A stretch of DNA of 64,000 nucleotides from UBA5078 sp964538025 (GCA_964538025.1 CAZICZ010000003.1:186001-250000); one strand, 5' to 3'; shown: positions 1 to 8,589, counted from the stretch's first letter. The notes: generated by a model not told the origin, from the letters alone. Numbers and translations: made by a program.

Positions 1-138
1 ACGGACATGGAGCGACATTGTTTTACGGCGGCTGCGCACCACGACATAGTCACCCGCCTGCAGCGGCCGGGCATAACGTGTCGTGACCTCACTCGTGTGG
101 GTCGACAAGGCAACAGGGGTGTGATTTGAATGTGTCAT
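1..138 (-). CDS. YgjP-like metallopeptidase, N-terminal fragment (cut by window edge)
   Basis: An open frame of 46 codons starts with ATG at 138 on the minus strand and runs off the left edge without a stop. The end of the visible peptide (VVRSRRKTMSLHVR) resembles the start of the YgjP/DUF45 zinc-metallopeptidase domain, where a basic stretch is followed by a beta strand. The catalytic HExxH motif would lie outside the window, so the family call rests on a short match. It is divergent from cmoA and shares a roughly 110-bp intergenic region with it. Confidence 0.45.
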   Translation of the reverse strand, partial: MTHSNHTPVALSTHTSEVTTRYARPLQAGDYVVVRSRRKTMSLHVR

Positions 139-251
139 GAATTGACGCATAATACGCAAAACCTGAGATGGCTGGTACCACGATTCCGTCTAGTCCTCTA
201 CCTCCGCACTGACGCGCGCTGCCTGTGGTTCTGACCTTCAGGACTGATCTT

Positions 252-983
252 ATGACCGATATCCCTCAAGACCGCCTATACGCCTCCCCACGTCCGCGCG
301 AAGACTTTGTTTTTGACGAGAAAGTAGCAGATGTCTTTACTGACATGATCAATCGCTCAGTGCCCGGCTATGCCACGATCATTTCGATGATTGGGGTGCT
401 GGCCGACCGTTACTGCGTCCCGGGGTCCCGCGTTTATGATCTGGGCTGTTCCCTGGGTGGCGCGTCATTGTCTATGGCTCATCACATCTCTCACCGGGAC
501 TATGACTTGTTCGCTATCGACAATTCGGACGCGATGATTCGTCGATTTCGTTCGGCACTGGATCAATCTGGAGAGACTTTTCCCATTCATGTGCAGTGTG
601 ACGATATTCTGGAAACCGAGATTCGTGATGCTTCCGTTGTTGTGCTCAATTTCACTCTTCAGTTTATCGCCCCGTCGCGTCGCGAAGCATTGATGAAACG
701 CATTGCAGACGGCATGCGGCCAGGCGGAATCCTGATACTCTCCGAAAAAATTATGCTTCCGGATCCGGCACTCAATGCGCTTCTGATTGAGATGTATCAC
801 CAGTTTAAACACGCACAGGGGTATTCGTTGCTGGAGATCAGCCAGAAACGCTCTGCACTGGAAAATGTGCTTATCCCGGAAACGCTCGAAACCCACAAGA
901 CGCGTCTGATGCACGCAGGTTTTCGCTCTGTCGATACATGGTTTCAGTGTTTCAATTTTGCCTCCCTGATAGCCTTTCGATAA
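252..983 (+). CDS. cmoA: Carboxy-S-adenosyl-L-methionine synthase CmoA
   Basis: CmoA makes carboxy-SAM from SAM and prephenate in the cytoplasm; CmoB then uses it to modify wobble uridine-34 of some tRNAs. The 243-residue protein is close to the usual length of about 247. Visible landmarks are the N-terminal DRLYASPR and FVFDEKVADVFTDM segments and the SAM-binding strand-loop VYDLGCSLGGAS near residue 69. The ATG at 252 is chosen because MTDIPQDRLY matches the family start, whereas an in-frame GTG at 225 would add nine unmatched residues. The stop overlaps the cmoB start by one base (TAATG), so translation is probably coupled. Confidence 0.95.
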   Translation: MTDIPQDRLYASPRPREDFVFDEKVADVFTDMINRSVPGYATIISMIGVLADRYCVPGSRVYDLGCSLGGASLSMAHHISHRDYDLFAIDNSDAMIRRFRSALDQSGETFPIHVQCDDILETEIRDASVVVLNFTLQFIAPSRREALMKRIADGMRPGGILILSEKIMLPDPALNALLIEMYHQFKHAQGYSLLEISQKRSALENVLIPETLETHKTRLMHAGFRSVDTWFQCFNFASLIAFR

Positions 984-1963
984 TGACGCCCATTGCCTAC
1001 GCCCAATTTGCTTCGCTGATACAGGGTTCCGCGTTGGAGCCCCTGCAACAGTTTAGTCTTTCCCGCTGGTTTGACAGCCGCAACAACGGTGATTACCCCC
1101 GGTGGAAGGCCGCGGTGGAGGCGCTGCCCTCGCTCATCCCTCGTGATGTGGACCTGCGCAATGCTGTCAGGATTGGTGACGCGTCAGACGTGGATCCGCA
1201 GGATCAGCAACGTCTCACCCAGTCGCTGGAGTGCCTGATCCCGTGGCGCAAGGGGCCTTTCTCACTCTTTGGCGTCGAGATCGATACCGAATGGCGGTCC
1301 GACTGGAAGTGGGACCGCGTCCTGCCCCACATCAGCCCCCTTGCCGGCAGGACAATACTGGATGTCGGATGCGGCAATGGTTACCACTGCTTTCGTATGG
1401 CAGGACAGGGTGCCCGGCTTGCGATTGGGGTGGATTCACAATTGGCGTACGCCATGCAGTTTCAGGCCGTCAAACGCTATCTGAGCGAAGTCCCCGTGTT
1501 TGTTCTTCCCACTACATTCGAGGCAATGCTCAGCACCCTGGGCGACGAGCCGGAATGCTTCGATACCGTTTTTTCGATGGGCGTCCTTTATCATCGTCGG
1601 TCGCCCATAGATCATTTGCTGCAATTGAAAAGTTGTCTGCGCTCTGGCGGCGAACTCGTTCTGGAAACGCTCATTGTGGACGGAGGAGACGGCTATGCGC
1701 TGACGCCTCAAGAACGTTACTGCCGAATGCCGAATGTCTGGTTTATCCCTTCCAGTGCCACCACGCTCACCTGGTTACAACGATGCGGTTTTGTTGACTG
1801 TCGCGTCATCGACACCAATGTCACGACTGTTCAGGAGCAGCGCACAACGGCGTGGATGCGCTTTCAGTCACTCGCCGACAGTCTGGACCCCCAGAATCCC
1901 CAACTGACCGTTGAGGGACTTCCGGCGCCTAAGCGGGCAGTCATCGTCGCCAGGAAACCCTGA
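983..1963 (+). CDS. cmoB: tRNA U34 carboxymethyltransferase CmoB
   Basis: CmoB transfers the carboxymethyl group of carboxy-SAM to 5-hydroxyuridine-34, giving cmo5U, which widens decoding at the wobble position. The 326-residue product has the family length (about 323). It shows a Rossmann SAM-binding motif (ILDVGCGNGYHC, about residue 125), a DTVFSMGVLYHRRSPIDHL segment typical of CmoB, and GGELVLETL near residue 230. The ATG at 983 shares its A with the cmoA stop. An upstream in-frame start inside cmoA would add unmatched residues. Nothing looks damaged, and the cmoA-cmoB pair is complete. Confidence 0.95.
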   Translation: MTPIAYAQFASLIQGSALEPLQQFSLSRWFDSRNNGDYPRWKAAVEALPSLIPRDVDLRNAVRIGDASDVDPQDQQRLTQSLECLIPWRKGPFSLFGVEIDTEWRSDWKWDRVLPHISPLAGRTILDVGCGNGYHCFRMAGQGARLAIGVDSQLAYAMQFQAVKRYLSEVPVFVLPTTFEAMLSTLGDEPECFDTVFSMGVLYHRRSPIDHLLQLKSCLRSGGELVLETLIVDGGDGYALTPQERYCRMPNVWFIPSSATTLTWLQRCGFVDCRVIDTNVTTVQEQRTTAWMRFQSLADSLDPQNPQLTVEGLPAPKRAVIVARKP

Positions 1964-2275
1964 GGCCTGCTCCCGATAGAGAGTCAAAGGTGCCTCGGCT
2001 AGCTTTAATCCAGGTATGGAATAAGCAGTTTAGAAACGCAGGATTCGCAGTGAAACTAGGCTGGGAATACAGGAGTATTTGCTGCAATATCTGACTGAAA
2101 TGCTCGGTTTATCTTCCCTCGTATTGACCTTCCCGAGACCTCCATTAGGCGAGCGCAATGTGGTTGACGCCTTTGTGTATTTCAGTTATCACTATGGCCC
2201 AGTGTTTAGGGTCAACTCTAACTCGATTGCCAGTTGCATAATAACGAATAAAAAACACAACCCGGGAACCTCAAA
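1964..2275. other. Intergenic stretch between cmoB and the RAYT-like gene
   Basis: About 310 bases look visibly more AT-rich than cmoB. A 72-codon open frame (2079-2297) overlaps the next gene and has no family resemblance or convincing ribosome site, so it is not called. GAGGC and GCCTC words just after cmoB are too far apart to make a convincing terminator. No tRNA, palindromic repeat unit or clear promoter was recognised. Confidence 0.5.
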
Positions 2276-3244
2276 ATGGCCAGACCATTACGAATAGAAT
2301 ACCCAGATGCTGTTTACCATGTCTCCAATATCGGCCTGGAAAACCAGCGAATCTTTCCCTCTCCCAAATTTTACGAAGCCTTCATCGCCGGTCTGGAAGA
2401 AACGTGTTTCCGCCTGAACGTGCAAGTGCATGCCTATTGCCTGCTCAAGGACCAGTATCATTTGCTGATCAAAACACCGGAGGCCAACCTGAGCCGTTTC
2501 ATGCGCCAGGTCGACGGCCTCTACACCCAGCACTATCAGCGGCTCAAGAAGTCGGAAGGCTCACTTTTCAAGGGCCGCTACAAAGCCGTGCTGGTTCAAC
2601 CGGAAAAATACCTATTACCGCTCAGTCGCTACATTCACCTGGGCGTAAAAAAGGCAGAGCTCGACACCTGGGCGTGGTCCAGCTATCCGGCCTACATGAA
2701 CAAGGCAAAGGCGCCGGCCTGGCTTAGTCGGGACGGTGTTTATGAGCAGATTGGTGGCACCGGTGCCAAACGCCTTGCGGCTCTGTCCAGCTATACACAG
2801 CAAGGCGTGGATGAAGAGCTGGCGCACTTCTATGGCAAGAAGAATCTCTCTTCCATCATGGGAGATGAGAAATTCCGCAAGGCTGCAAAAACAAAGCGCA
2901 ATGCGTCCAAAGTGCGCGGGGTGTCCCGGGGTGCTCATGCGAAGTGGCGTCCTTCCTGCAAGCAGATCATCACCGAGGTTGCCACACACTTTAAGGTGAG
3001 TGAGGACAGCATCTACACTGCCGCACGGGGACCTGGTTCCAAGAACGTGCCACGCTGGGTTGCCATGTACCTTTGTCAGGAACTGTCCGCCGTGACCTTG
3101 CAAGCCATTGCCAAGCTCTTCAAACTCAAGCGCTACGGCACGGTTTCAACAACGGTCGGCAAGCTTAAAAAGGAGTTCGCGACGGACCCCAAACTGTTAG
3201 CCAGCGCCAACAAGTTGATGAAATCCCTCAGCAAAGAAAAGTAA
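2276..3244 (+). CDS. REP-associated tyrosine transposase (RAYT)-like protein with DnaA-type C-terminal HTH
   Basis: The first 150 residues follow the Y1/HUH transposase fold of the RAYT branch: MARPLRIEYPDAVYHV at the start, an AYCLLKDQYHLLIKTP block near residue 57, LFKGRYKAVLV near 101 and LLPLSRYIHL near 117, which carries the likely catalytic tyrosine. Family members normally have NHYH where this protein has DQYH, so the first histidine of the metal-binding pair is replaced. Residues about 225-300 (VAMYLCQELSAVTL...IAKLF) resemble the DnaA domain IV helix-turn-helix found in some RAYTs. No terminal repeats were seen, so this is a single-copy gene rather than an insertion sequence. It ends at a perfect-palindrome terminator. 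Confidence 0.8.
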   Translation: MARPLRIEYPDAVYHVSNIGLENQRIFPSPKFYEAFIAGLEETCFRLNVQVHAYCLLKDQYHLLIKTPEANLSRFMRQVDGLYTQHYQRLKKSEGSLFKGRYKAVLVQPEKYLLPLSRYIHLGVKKAELDTWAWSSYPAYMNKAKAPAWLSRDGVYEQIGGTGAKRLAALSSYTQQGVDEELAHFYGKKNLSSIMGDEKFRKAAKTKRNASKVRGVSRGAHAKWRPSCKQIITEVATHFKVSEDSIYTAARGPGSKNVPRWVAMYLCQELSAVTLQAIAKLFKLKRYGTVSTTVGKLKKEFATDPKLLASANKLMKSLSKEK

Positions 3245-3263
3245 TTCTTTTTCGACCCCATAA

Positions 3264-3299
3264 AAAACGCCGCCTTGCATCGATGCAAGGCGGCGTTTT
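3264..3299. terminator. Bidirectional rho-independent terminator (perfect 36-bp palindrome)
   Basis: The segment is an exact palindrome centred between 3281 and 3282, with GCCGCCTTGCATC arms flanked by A-runs on the left and T-runs on the right. Read on either strand it forms a GC-rich hairpin followed by at least four T. It lies between the convergent RAYT-like gene and rpmG, so it can stop transcription from both sides. Because RAYTs act on short palindromes, a REP-like origin was considered, but the U-tracts on both sides favour a terminator. Confidence 0.85.
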
Positions 3300-3339
3300 G
3301 TTAAGCGAAGGTATTGACCGAACAGAGGCCTGAAGCACG

Positions 3340-3355
3340 TCTGCCGCGAGGCAGA
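3340..3355 (-). repeat. Short inverted repeat just past rpmG
   Basis: TCTGCC and GGCAGA arms surround a GCGA tetraloop, starting four bases downstream of the rpmG stop. There is no T-run after it on the minus strand. It may protect the 3' end of the rpmBG transcript, which then ends at the palindrome at 3264-3299. Confidence 0.4.
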
Positions 3356-3359
3356 GGTC

Positions 3360-3515
3360 TTACTTGATTTTGGCTTCTTTGTAGATCACATGCTTACGAA
3401 CAACGGGATCATACTTTTTGATCTCCATTTTGTCCGGCATGGTTCGCTTGTTCTTATCTGTCGTGTAGAAATGTCCAGTGTCGGCTGTTGACACCAATTT
3501 GATTTTATCGCGCAT
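3360..3515 (-). CDS. rpmG: 50S ribosomal protein L33
   Basis: A 51-residue basic protein beginning MRDKIKLVSTADTGHFYT and ending VIYKEAKIK matches bacterial L33 along its whole length. It lacks the two CxxC pairs of zinc-binding L33, so it is the zinc-independent form. L33 sits near the ribosomal E site. It lies 34 bases downstream of rpmB on the same strand, the standard rpmB-rpmG pair, and is probably transcribed from the promoter at 3886-3914 and stopped at the palindromic terminator. Confidence 0.97.
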   Translation of the reverse strand: MRDKIKLVSTADTGHFYTTDKNKRTMPDKMEIKKYDPVVRKHVIYKEAKIK

Positions 3516-3549
3516 CGCTGCTCACCACCTGAATCAGGATTGTGTTGGT

Positions 3550-3786
3550 TTAGATTTTCACGCCGCTGGCACGGATATCAGACAGCACGGCATCAATGCC
3601 ATTCTTGTCAATGATACGCATCCCTTTGGTGGACACCTTCAGTTTCACAAAACGGTTCTCAGACTCTACCCAGAAACGGTGAGTGTGGATGTTGGGTGAA
3701 AAACGGCGTCTGGTTTTGTTGTGCGCGTGAGAAACATTATTGCCTGTAAGCGGTTTTTTACCGGTTACGATACATACGTTAGCCAT
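3550..3786 (-). CDS. rpmB: 50S ribosomal protein L28
   Basis: The 78-residue product begins MANVCIVTGKKPLTGNNVSH and contains NIHTHRFWVESENRFV and KGMRIIDKNGID, which are diagnostic of L28. The length is exactly that of enterobacterial L28. It has a single cysteine near the N-terminus instead of the zinc-binding set. It is the first gene of the rpmB-rpmG operon, with a sigma-70-like promoter about 100 bases upstream, and radC follows further upstream on the same strand. Confidence 0.97.
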   Translation of the reverse strand: MANVCIVTGKKPLTGNNVSHAHNKTRRRFSPNIHTHRFWVESENRFVKLKVSTKGMRIIDKNGIDAVLSDIRASGVKI

Positions 3787-3885
3787 TGCCTTGCCTCGTT
3801 ACAGAACCCGGATTTCTCTGGAAAACCCTCTCAAATGGGGGCATTCCCGATAAATGCTGCTGTCTTGCCAAAAAAAGAGCTGCGT

Positions 3886-3914
3886 TTTATACCAAAACGC
3901 CTCACCAATAGCAA
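3886..3914 (-). promoter_or_regulatory. Sigma-70-type promoter for rpmBG
   Basis: Read on the minus strand, TTGCTA (3914-3909) and TATAAA (3891-3886) are separated by exactly 17 bases. Transcription would begin near 3879, giving a leader of roughly 90 bases before the rpmB ATG at 3786. The promoter is placed between the radC stop and rpmB, so the ribosomal protein pair can be expressed independently of radC. Confidence 0.7.
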
Positions 3915-3973
3915 CTAAAAAGCAGGAAGCCGTGCTGCCTCTTTGCCTTTGACCCATTTCACTCTCGACGGGA

Positions 3974-4648
3974 TCAAAGCAGGCCTCGCTCCGCGAAACT
4001 GACCGCATCATTGGGCCCTACCACGACATGATCCAGCACTCGGACATCGATGGTGTTCAGCGCCGCCGTCAAGCGACGGGTAATGGCGATATCGGCCTGA
4101 CTCGGCTCCGCGATTCCGGAGGGATGATTATGCGCAAAGATCACGGCTGCGGCATTGTGCCGCAGACATCGCTTGACCACTTCCCGTGGGTAAACAGCCG
4201 CCCCGTCGATTGTGCCAGTGAATAATTCCTCCAGCGTGACTACCCGATGCTGATTATCCAGATACAGGCAGGCAAACACCTCATGCTCATAGTGCCGCAA
4301 TCTCGCCCGCAGGTACTGCCGTGTCAGCGCTGAGCTGGTGAGCACATCACGCTCTGCCAGTTGCTCGTGAAGGTGGCGCTGGGAGAGCTCGAGCATGGCG
4401 TGCATTTGAATGTAACTCACCCTGCCCATTCCCTTGCTGGCCAGGACCTCTTCCAGACTGGCGGTAAAGAGGTGTGTCAGGCTGCCAAATTGGCTCAGGA
4501 GACTGCGCGCAAGGTCGATGGCCGTCTGTCCGGGAACGCCCACCCGCAGGACCAACGCCAGCAGTTCGGTGTCCGAGAGCGCGGCAGGCCCCCGCGACAG
4601 TAACTTTTCTCGTGGGCGTTCGCCTTCCGGCCACTCCCTGATCGTCAT
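3974..4648 (-). CDS. radC: RadC/YicR family JAB-domain protein
   Basis: The 224-residue protein has an N-terminal UPF0758/helix-hairpin-helix part (EWPEGERPREKLL, ALSDTELLALVLRVG) and a C-terminal JAB/MPN metalloprotease-like domain. The metal-binding pattern HNHPSG...SQAD is intact near residues 172-184. The ATG at 4648 is preceded by AAGGAG. The name comes from a radiation phenotype later attributed to another gene, so its cellular role is unsettled. Its place between rpmB and divergent coaBC is the classic gammaproteobacterial arrangement. Confidence 0.93.
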   Translation of the reverse strand: MTIREWPEGERPREKLLSRGPAALSDTELLALVLRVGVPGQTAIDLARSLLSQFGSLTHLFTASLEEVLASKGMGRVSYIQMHAMLELSQRHLHEQLAERDVLTSSALTRQYLRARLRHYEHEVFACLYLDNQHRVVTLEELFTGTIDGAAVYPREVVKRCLRHNAAAVIFAHNHPSGIAEPSQADIAITRRLTAALNTIDVRVLDHVVVGPNDAVSFAERGLL

Positions 4649-4794
4649 AGGCTCTCCTTGGCGTTACAGACCTTGATTTGATACTAGCAAAGCCCGGGAA
4701 AGTCGCCCTCGGGCGAACAAATTGAATCGCCCCCCTTCTTACTGCTAGTCTTTGCCACCGCCCGGTGATCCGGGCATAAGTCCCTAGAGCCTCC

Positions 4795-6015
4795 ATGAAA
4801 AGCCTCAGTAACAAACGCATTCTCCTGGGAATAACCGGGGGAATCGCCGCATACAAAAGTGCCGAACTGTGCCGTCTACTGGTCAAGGCGGGTGCCGAGG
4901 TGCGTGTTGTGATGACTTCTGCCGCCATGGAATTCATTACGCCACTGACAATGCAGGCACTCTCCGGGAACCGTGTTCATACCCAATTGCTGGATCCGGA
5001 AGCCGAAGCCGGCATGGGGCACATCGAGCTGGCACGTTGGCCGGACCTGGTCTTGATCGCGCCGTGCAGCGCGAATTTCATGGCCACGCTTGCTGACGGC
5101 AACGCCAATGACATTCTGAGCACGCTCGTGCTGGCATGCAAAGCGCCCATCGCTGTTGCGCCTGCCATGAATCAGGCTATGTGGAGCAATCACGCCACTC
5201 AGGAAAACCTCCAACGCCTGAAGACCCGCGGCTTTCGGATTTGGGGTCCCGCATCGGGGGAACAAGCCTGTGGCGATATCGGCTTAGGGCGCATGCTCGA
5301 ACCGGCACAATTGCTTCAGGAAAGTGCCGCGCAGTTTGAAGAGGGTCTGCTTGCCGGTCTGAGGCTGGTGATTACTGCCGGACCAACCCAGGAGGCGTTG
5401 GACCCCGTGCGCTACCTGAGCAATCACAGTTCCGGAAAAATGGGTTACGCCCTCGCGGCAGAAGCGGCACATCAGGGCGCGATCGTGACCCTCATCAGCG
5501 GCCCCGTTGCGCTCGCCACCCCGGAACGGGTGAAGCGCATTGACGTCGTCAGCGCGCAGCAAATGCTCGAGGCCTGCCTGTCCGCGGTCGACGGGTGCGA
5601 TATCTTCATTGGCGTTGCCGCGGTCGCCGATTATCGTCCGGCGCGCGTGTCCGAGCAGAAAATCAAAAAGACGGATGAAACGCTTTCGCTGGCGCTGGTC
5701 AAGAATCCGGACATCATTAGCTGTATTTCCGCGCTGCCCACCCGCCCTTTCACCGTCGGGTTTGCGGCGGAAACAACCAACATCGAAGCACAGGGACGCG
5801 AAAAGCTTGCACGAAAGAAACTGGATTTGTTGTTCGCGAACGATGCCACCCTCACCCTTGGCAGCGATTCCATCGCCGCGACTGCTCTCTGGCAGGAAGG
5901 GACTCAGCTACTCGGTCCCGCTTCCAAAACGGCGGTCGCCCGAGAAATGCTCAGCTTAATCCGCGCTCGATACGCGTTCCGCACATCTGGCGACAAATCC
6001 TCAGTCTCAGACTAA
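4795..6015 (+). CDS. coaBC: Bifunctional phosphopantothenoylcysteine decarboxylase / phosphopantothenate-cysteine ligase
   Basis: CoaBC carries out two steps of coenzyme A synthesis: CTP-dependent joining of cysteine to 4'-phosphopantothenate, then FMN-dependent decarboxylation. The 406-residue protein has an N-terminal flavoprotein domain (ILLGITGGIAAYKSAEL at about residues 9-25, the active-site ASGEQACGD-type loop near 155, and PAMNQAMW near 123) and a C-terminal CoaB domain starting near residue 186 with ITAGPTQEALDPVRYLSN. It diverges from radC. In many relatives dut lies directly downstream, but here the next gene is algC. Confidence 0.95.
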   Translation: MKSLSNKRILLGITGGIAAYKSAELCRLLVKAGAEVRVVMTSAAMEFITPLTMQALSGNRVHTQLLDPEAEAGMGHIELARWPDLVLIAPCSANFMATLADGNANDILSTLVLACKAPIAVAPAMNQAMWSNHATQENLQRLKTRGFRIWGPASGEQACGDIGLGRMLEPAQLLQESAAQFEEGLLAGLRLVITAGPTQEALDPVRYLSNHSSGKMGYALAAEAAHQGAIVTLISGPVALATPERVKRIDVVSAQQMLEACLSAVDGCDIFIGVAAVADYRPARVSEQKIKKTDETLSLALVKNPDIISCISALPTRPFTVGFAAETTNIEAQGREKLARKKLDLLFANDATLTLGSDSIAATALWQEGTQLLGPASKTAVAREMLSLIRARYAFRTSGDKSSVSD

Positions 6016-6037
6016 CGGCCTCGGCCGGGGTTCAGTC

Positions 6038-6059
6038 CTATCCCCCCATTTTGGGATAG
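6038..6059 (+). repeat. Stem-loop sequence between coaBC and algC
   Basis: CTATCCC at 6038-6044 and GGGATAG at 6053-6059 form a perfect seven-pair stem with an eight-base loop. No T-run follows on the plus strand, so it is a weak terminator candidate and may instead be a regulatory or RNA-stability element in the 101-base gap. Confidence 0.4.
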
Positions 6060-6116
6060 CCAAAAGATGCCGGTATCGGGGATACTCCTGCGACAATTCA
6101 CAAGAACAGCAATTCA

Positions 6117-7529
6117 ATGACTCACGGCAAACCCACGACAGCATGTAAGCCTTTACAAACTATAGAGCCCTCTATTTTCAGGGCATACGATATCAGGGGT
6201 ATTGCTGAACGCGAATTAGACTGCCAGAGCATTGAGCGCATCGGTCAGTCCCTCGCCTCTCTCGCCCTGGAGGCTGGCGAGACCACGCTCTTGTTCGGGA
6301 GCGATGCCCGCTTGTCCTCGCCGGTATTGCGTGAGCCCCTGCTAAGGGGAGTCCTTTCCACCGGCATGAACGTTGTGGATCTCGGGACGATCCCCACTCC
6401 GCTGATGTATTTCGCCGCCCACACAACGGCATGGCAGTCCGGCATGATGCTGACCGCCAGCCACAATCCCGCGACCTATAACGGCATCAAGATCATCCGC
6501 CAGCGCACCTGCCTTACCCCTGATCAAATCCAGCAAATTCGCATCCGCGCACAGACGGGTGATTTCTGTCAGGGGACAGGGTCTCGACAAACACTGGACA
6601 TCATACCCGCGTATCTCACCCGGCTGACGCGGGACATTCACCTGAAGCGCCCGTTCACCGTTGTGATCGACTGCGCCAACGCGGTGACCGGGCTCATCGC
6701 CCCTCGACTGTTCGAACTCCTGGGGTGTCAGGTGATTCCCCTTTTCTGTGAGCTGGACGGGCACTTTCCGCACCATCCGCCCGACCCAACTGTCGCCGAG
6801 AATCTGGACGCGCTGATTTCCGAAGTCATCTCCCGCAGAGCCGATCTCGGCATCGCCTTTGATGGAGACGGAGATCGTGTGGTCATGGTGACGGATCAGG
6901 GGCATATCATCGACACCGACCGGCTATTGATGCTGTTCGTTCGCCACATTTTGCCGGCCTATCATGCACCCAAAGTCGTCTTTGACGTCAAATGCAGCAC
7001 ACTGCTGGGACCGCTGATCACGTTCCATGGCGGCACACCGATCATGAGCAGAAGCGGTCATTCCTTCATGAAGAAAAGCATGCAGGAAAGCGGTGCGGTA
7101 ATAGGCGCCGAGTTTTCTGCCCACGTCTTCATCAAGGACCGCTGGTATGGTTTTGACGACGGCCTGTATACCGCAGCGCGGTTCCTGGCTCTGCTCAGCG
7201 AACACACGGGCACGGCACAATCCTTACTGGAAAGCCTTCCCGCTAGCATTGTGACCCCGGAATTGCGCCTAGAGGTGGGGGATGATCGCAAATTCGATGT
7301 GATGGAGCGGATTACACAGCTGGCGCATTTTCCAGACGGAGTAATCTCGCGGCTGGATGGCCTGCGGGTGGATTTTGAGGAGGGATGGGGTCTGATTCGC
7401 GCGTCCAACACCACGCCTGCGCTGTTGCTACGCTTCGAGGCGAAAAGTCTGGAGGCACTGCAACAGATTCAAGCCCGGTTCCGCTCGCTGTTGATTCAGG
7501 CAGACGGCACGTTGACACTGTCTTTCTGA
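6117..7529 (+). CDS. algC: Phosphomannomutase/phosphoglucomutase (AlgC type)
   Basis: This enzyme interconverts 1- and 6-phosphates of mannose and glucose, supplying GDP-mannose and UDP-glucose precursors for polysaccharides. The 470-residue protein carries all four family loops: the phosphoserine loop TASHNP near residue 118, the metal loop DGDGDR near 249, the sugar loop with AEFSAH in place of the common GExSGH near 331, and the phosphate loop RASNTTP near 430. Glu and Ser of the sugar loop are kept. It follows coaBC and precedes argB, an order common in pseudomonads. The start is ATG at 6117, with only a weak ribosome site. Confidence 0.93.
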   Translation: MTHGKPTTACKPLQTIEPSIFRAYDIRGIAERELDCQSIERIGQSLASLALEAGETTLLFGSDARLSSPVLREPLLRGVLSTGMNVVDLGTIPTPLMYFAAHTTAWQSGMMLTASHNPATYNGIKIIRQRTCLTPDQIQQIRIRAQTGDFCQGTGSRQTLDIIPAYLTRLTRDIHLKRPFTVVIDCANAVTGLIAPRLFELLGCQVIPLFCELDGHFPHHPPDPTVAENLDALISEVISRRADLGIAFDGDGDRVVMVTDQGHIIDTDRLLMLFVRHILPAYHAPKVVFDVKCSTLLGPLITFHGGTPIMSRSGHSFMKKSMQESGAVIGAEFSAHVFIKDRWYGFDDGLYTAARFLALLSEHTGTAQSLLESLPASIVTPELRLEVGDDRKFDVMERITQLAHFPDGVISRLDGLRVDFEEGWGLIRASNTTPALLLRFEAKSLEALQQIQARFRSLLIQADGTLTLSF

Positions 7530-7652
7530 GACAGCGTTCCGCGCCCGCCGGATGAAAAAAACTGCCCAGCCTGTATACTTCACGGCATCGATTTGCCGGG
7601 ATGCGATTGCGCGCCCGTGGACACACACCACCCACTTCTGACTGGATTTTTT

Positions 7653-8555
7653 ATGCCTCTAGATTTCGATGCCGCCAAGAACATTGCGAATGTTCTCACC
7701 GAAGCCCTTCCCTATATTCAGAAATTCACCGGCTCCACGATCGTTGTGAAATATGGCGGCAATGCCATGACCGACGAAGTGCTGAAGAACAGTTTTGCGC
7801 GGGATATCGTCCTCATGAAATTGGTGGGCATGAATCCCGTGGTTGTGCACGGCGGCGGTCCTCAGATCGGCTCCTTGCTGACGCAGTTGAATATTCAGTC
7901 GGAGTTTATCGACGGCATTCGCGTCACGGACAGCAAAACCATGGACGTGGTGGAAATGGTGCTCGGCGGGCTGGTCAACAAGGAAATCGTCAGCCTTCTG
8001 AACAAGAACCAGGGCAAAGCCATTGGAATTACCGGGAAGGATGGCAATCTGATTCAAGCGAAGAAACTGCTGAAAAAGAGCCTGGTGGACAGCAAGATGA
8101 TGGACATGGGGCAGGTAGGCAGTATTGAGCATATCAACAAGGAGGTCCTCGATACCCTGAAGAACAGCAACTTCATTCCGGTGATTGCTCCCATCGGCAC
8201 CGATCGTACAGGTGCCACGTACAATATTAATGCTGATACTGTTGCCGGGGAAATCGCCAAGGTACTGAACGCTGAAAAACTGATGCTCCTGACCAATATA
8301 GCGGGTGTTATGGACAAAACCGGAAAGGTGGTCACCGGCCTGACAACGGCGCAGGTCGATGAGATGATTGCCGACGGAACTATCCATGGCGGGATGCTGC
8401 CCAAGATCGAGTGTGCACTCGACGCCGTGAACAACGGCGTGCGCAGCGCCCACATCATTGACGGCCGTGTAGAGCATGCTGTGTTGCTCGAAATCTTTAC
8501 AAACACTGGCGTTGGCACCCTGATCAGTAATACACGTCTCGTGGAAAGTGCATAA
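7653..8555 (+). CDS. argB: Acetylglutamate kinase
   Basis: ArgB phosphorylates N-acetylglutamate in the second step of arginine synthesis. The 300-residue product is of normal length for the amino acid kinase family. It has the IVVKYGGNAM phosphate-binding strand near residue 31, the VVVHGGGPQIG glycine-rich loop near 66, and ISNTRLV at the C-terminus. MPLDFDAAKNIANVL at 7653 matches the family N-terminus, so the earlier in-frame ATG at 7593 is not used. A TATACT word at 7574-7579 may be a -10 element, but no good -35 accompanies it. Confidence 0.95.
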   Translation: MPLDFDAAKNIANVLTEALPYIQKFTGSTIVVKYGGNAMTDEVLKNSFARDIVLMKLVGMNPVVVHGGGPQIGSLLTQLNIQSEFIDGIRVTDSKTMDVVEMVLGGLVNKEIVSLLNKNQGKAIGITGKDGNLIQAKKLLKKSLVDSKMMDMGQVGSIEHINKEVLDTLKNSNFIPVIAPIGTDRTGATYNINADTVAGEIAKVLNAEKLMLLTNIAGVMDKTGKVVTGLTTAQVDEMIADGTIHGGMLPKIECALDAVNNGVRSAHIIDGRVEHAVLLEIFTNTGVGTLISNTRLVESA

Positions 8556-8589
8556 GAGTGCGACCCGCACCAGAGGAACCCCGCCCATC

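Noticed and set aside
2079..2297. 72-codon frame before the RAYT-like gene
   Set aside because: It overlaps the RAYT-like start by 22 bases and shows no similarity or ribosome site.
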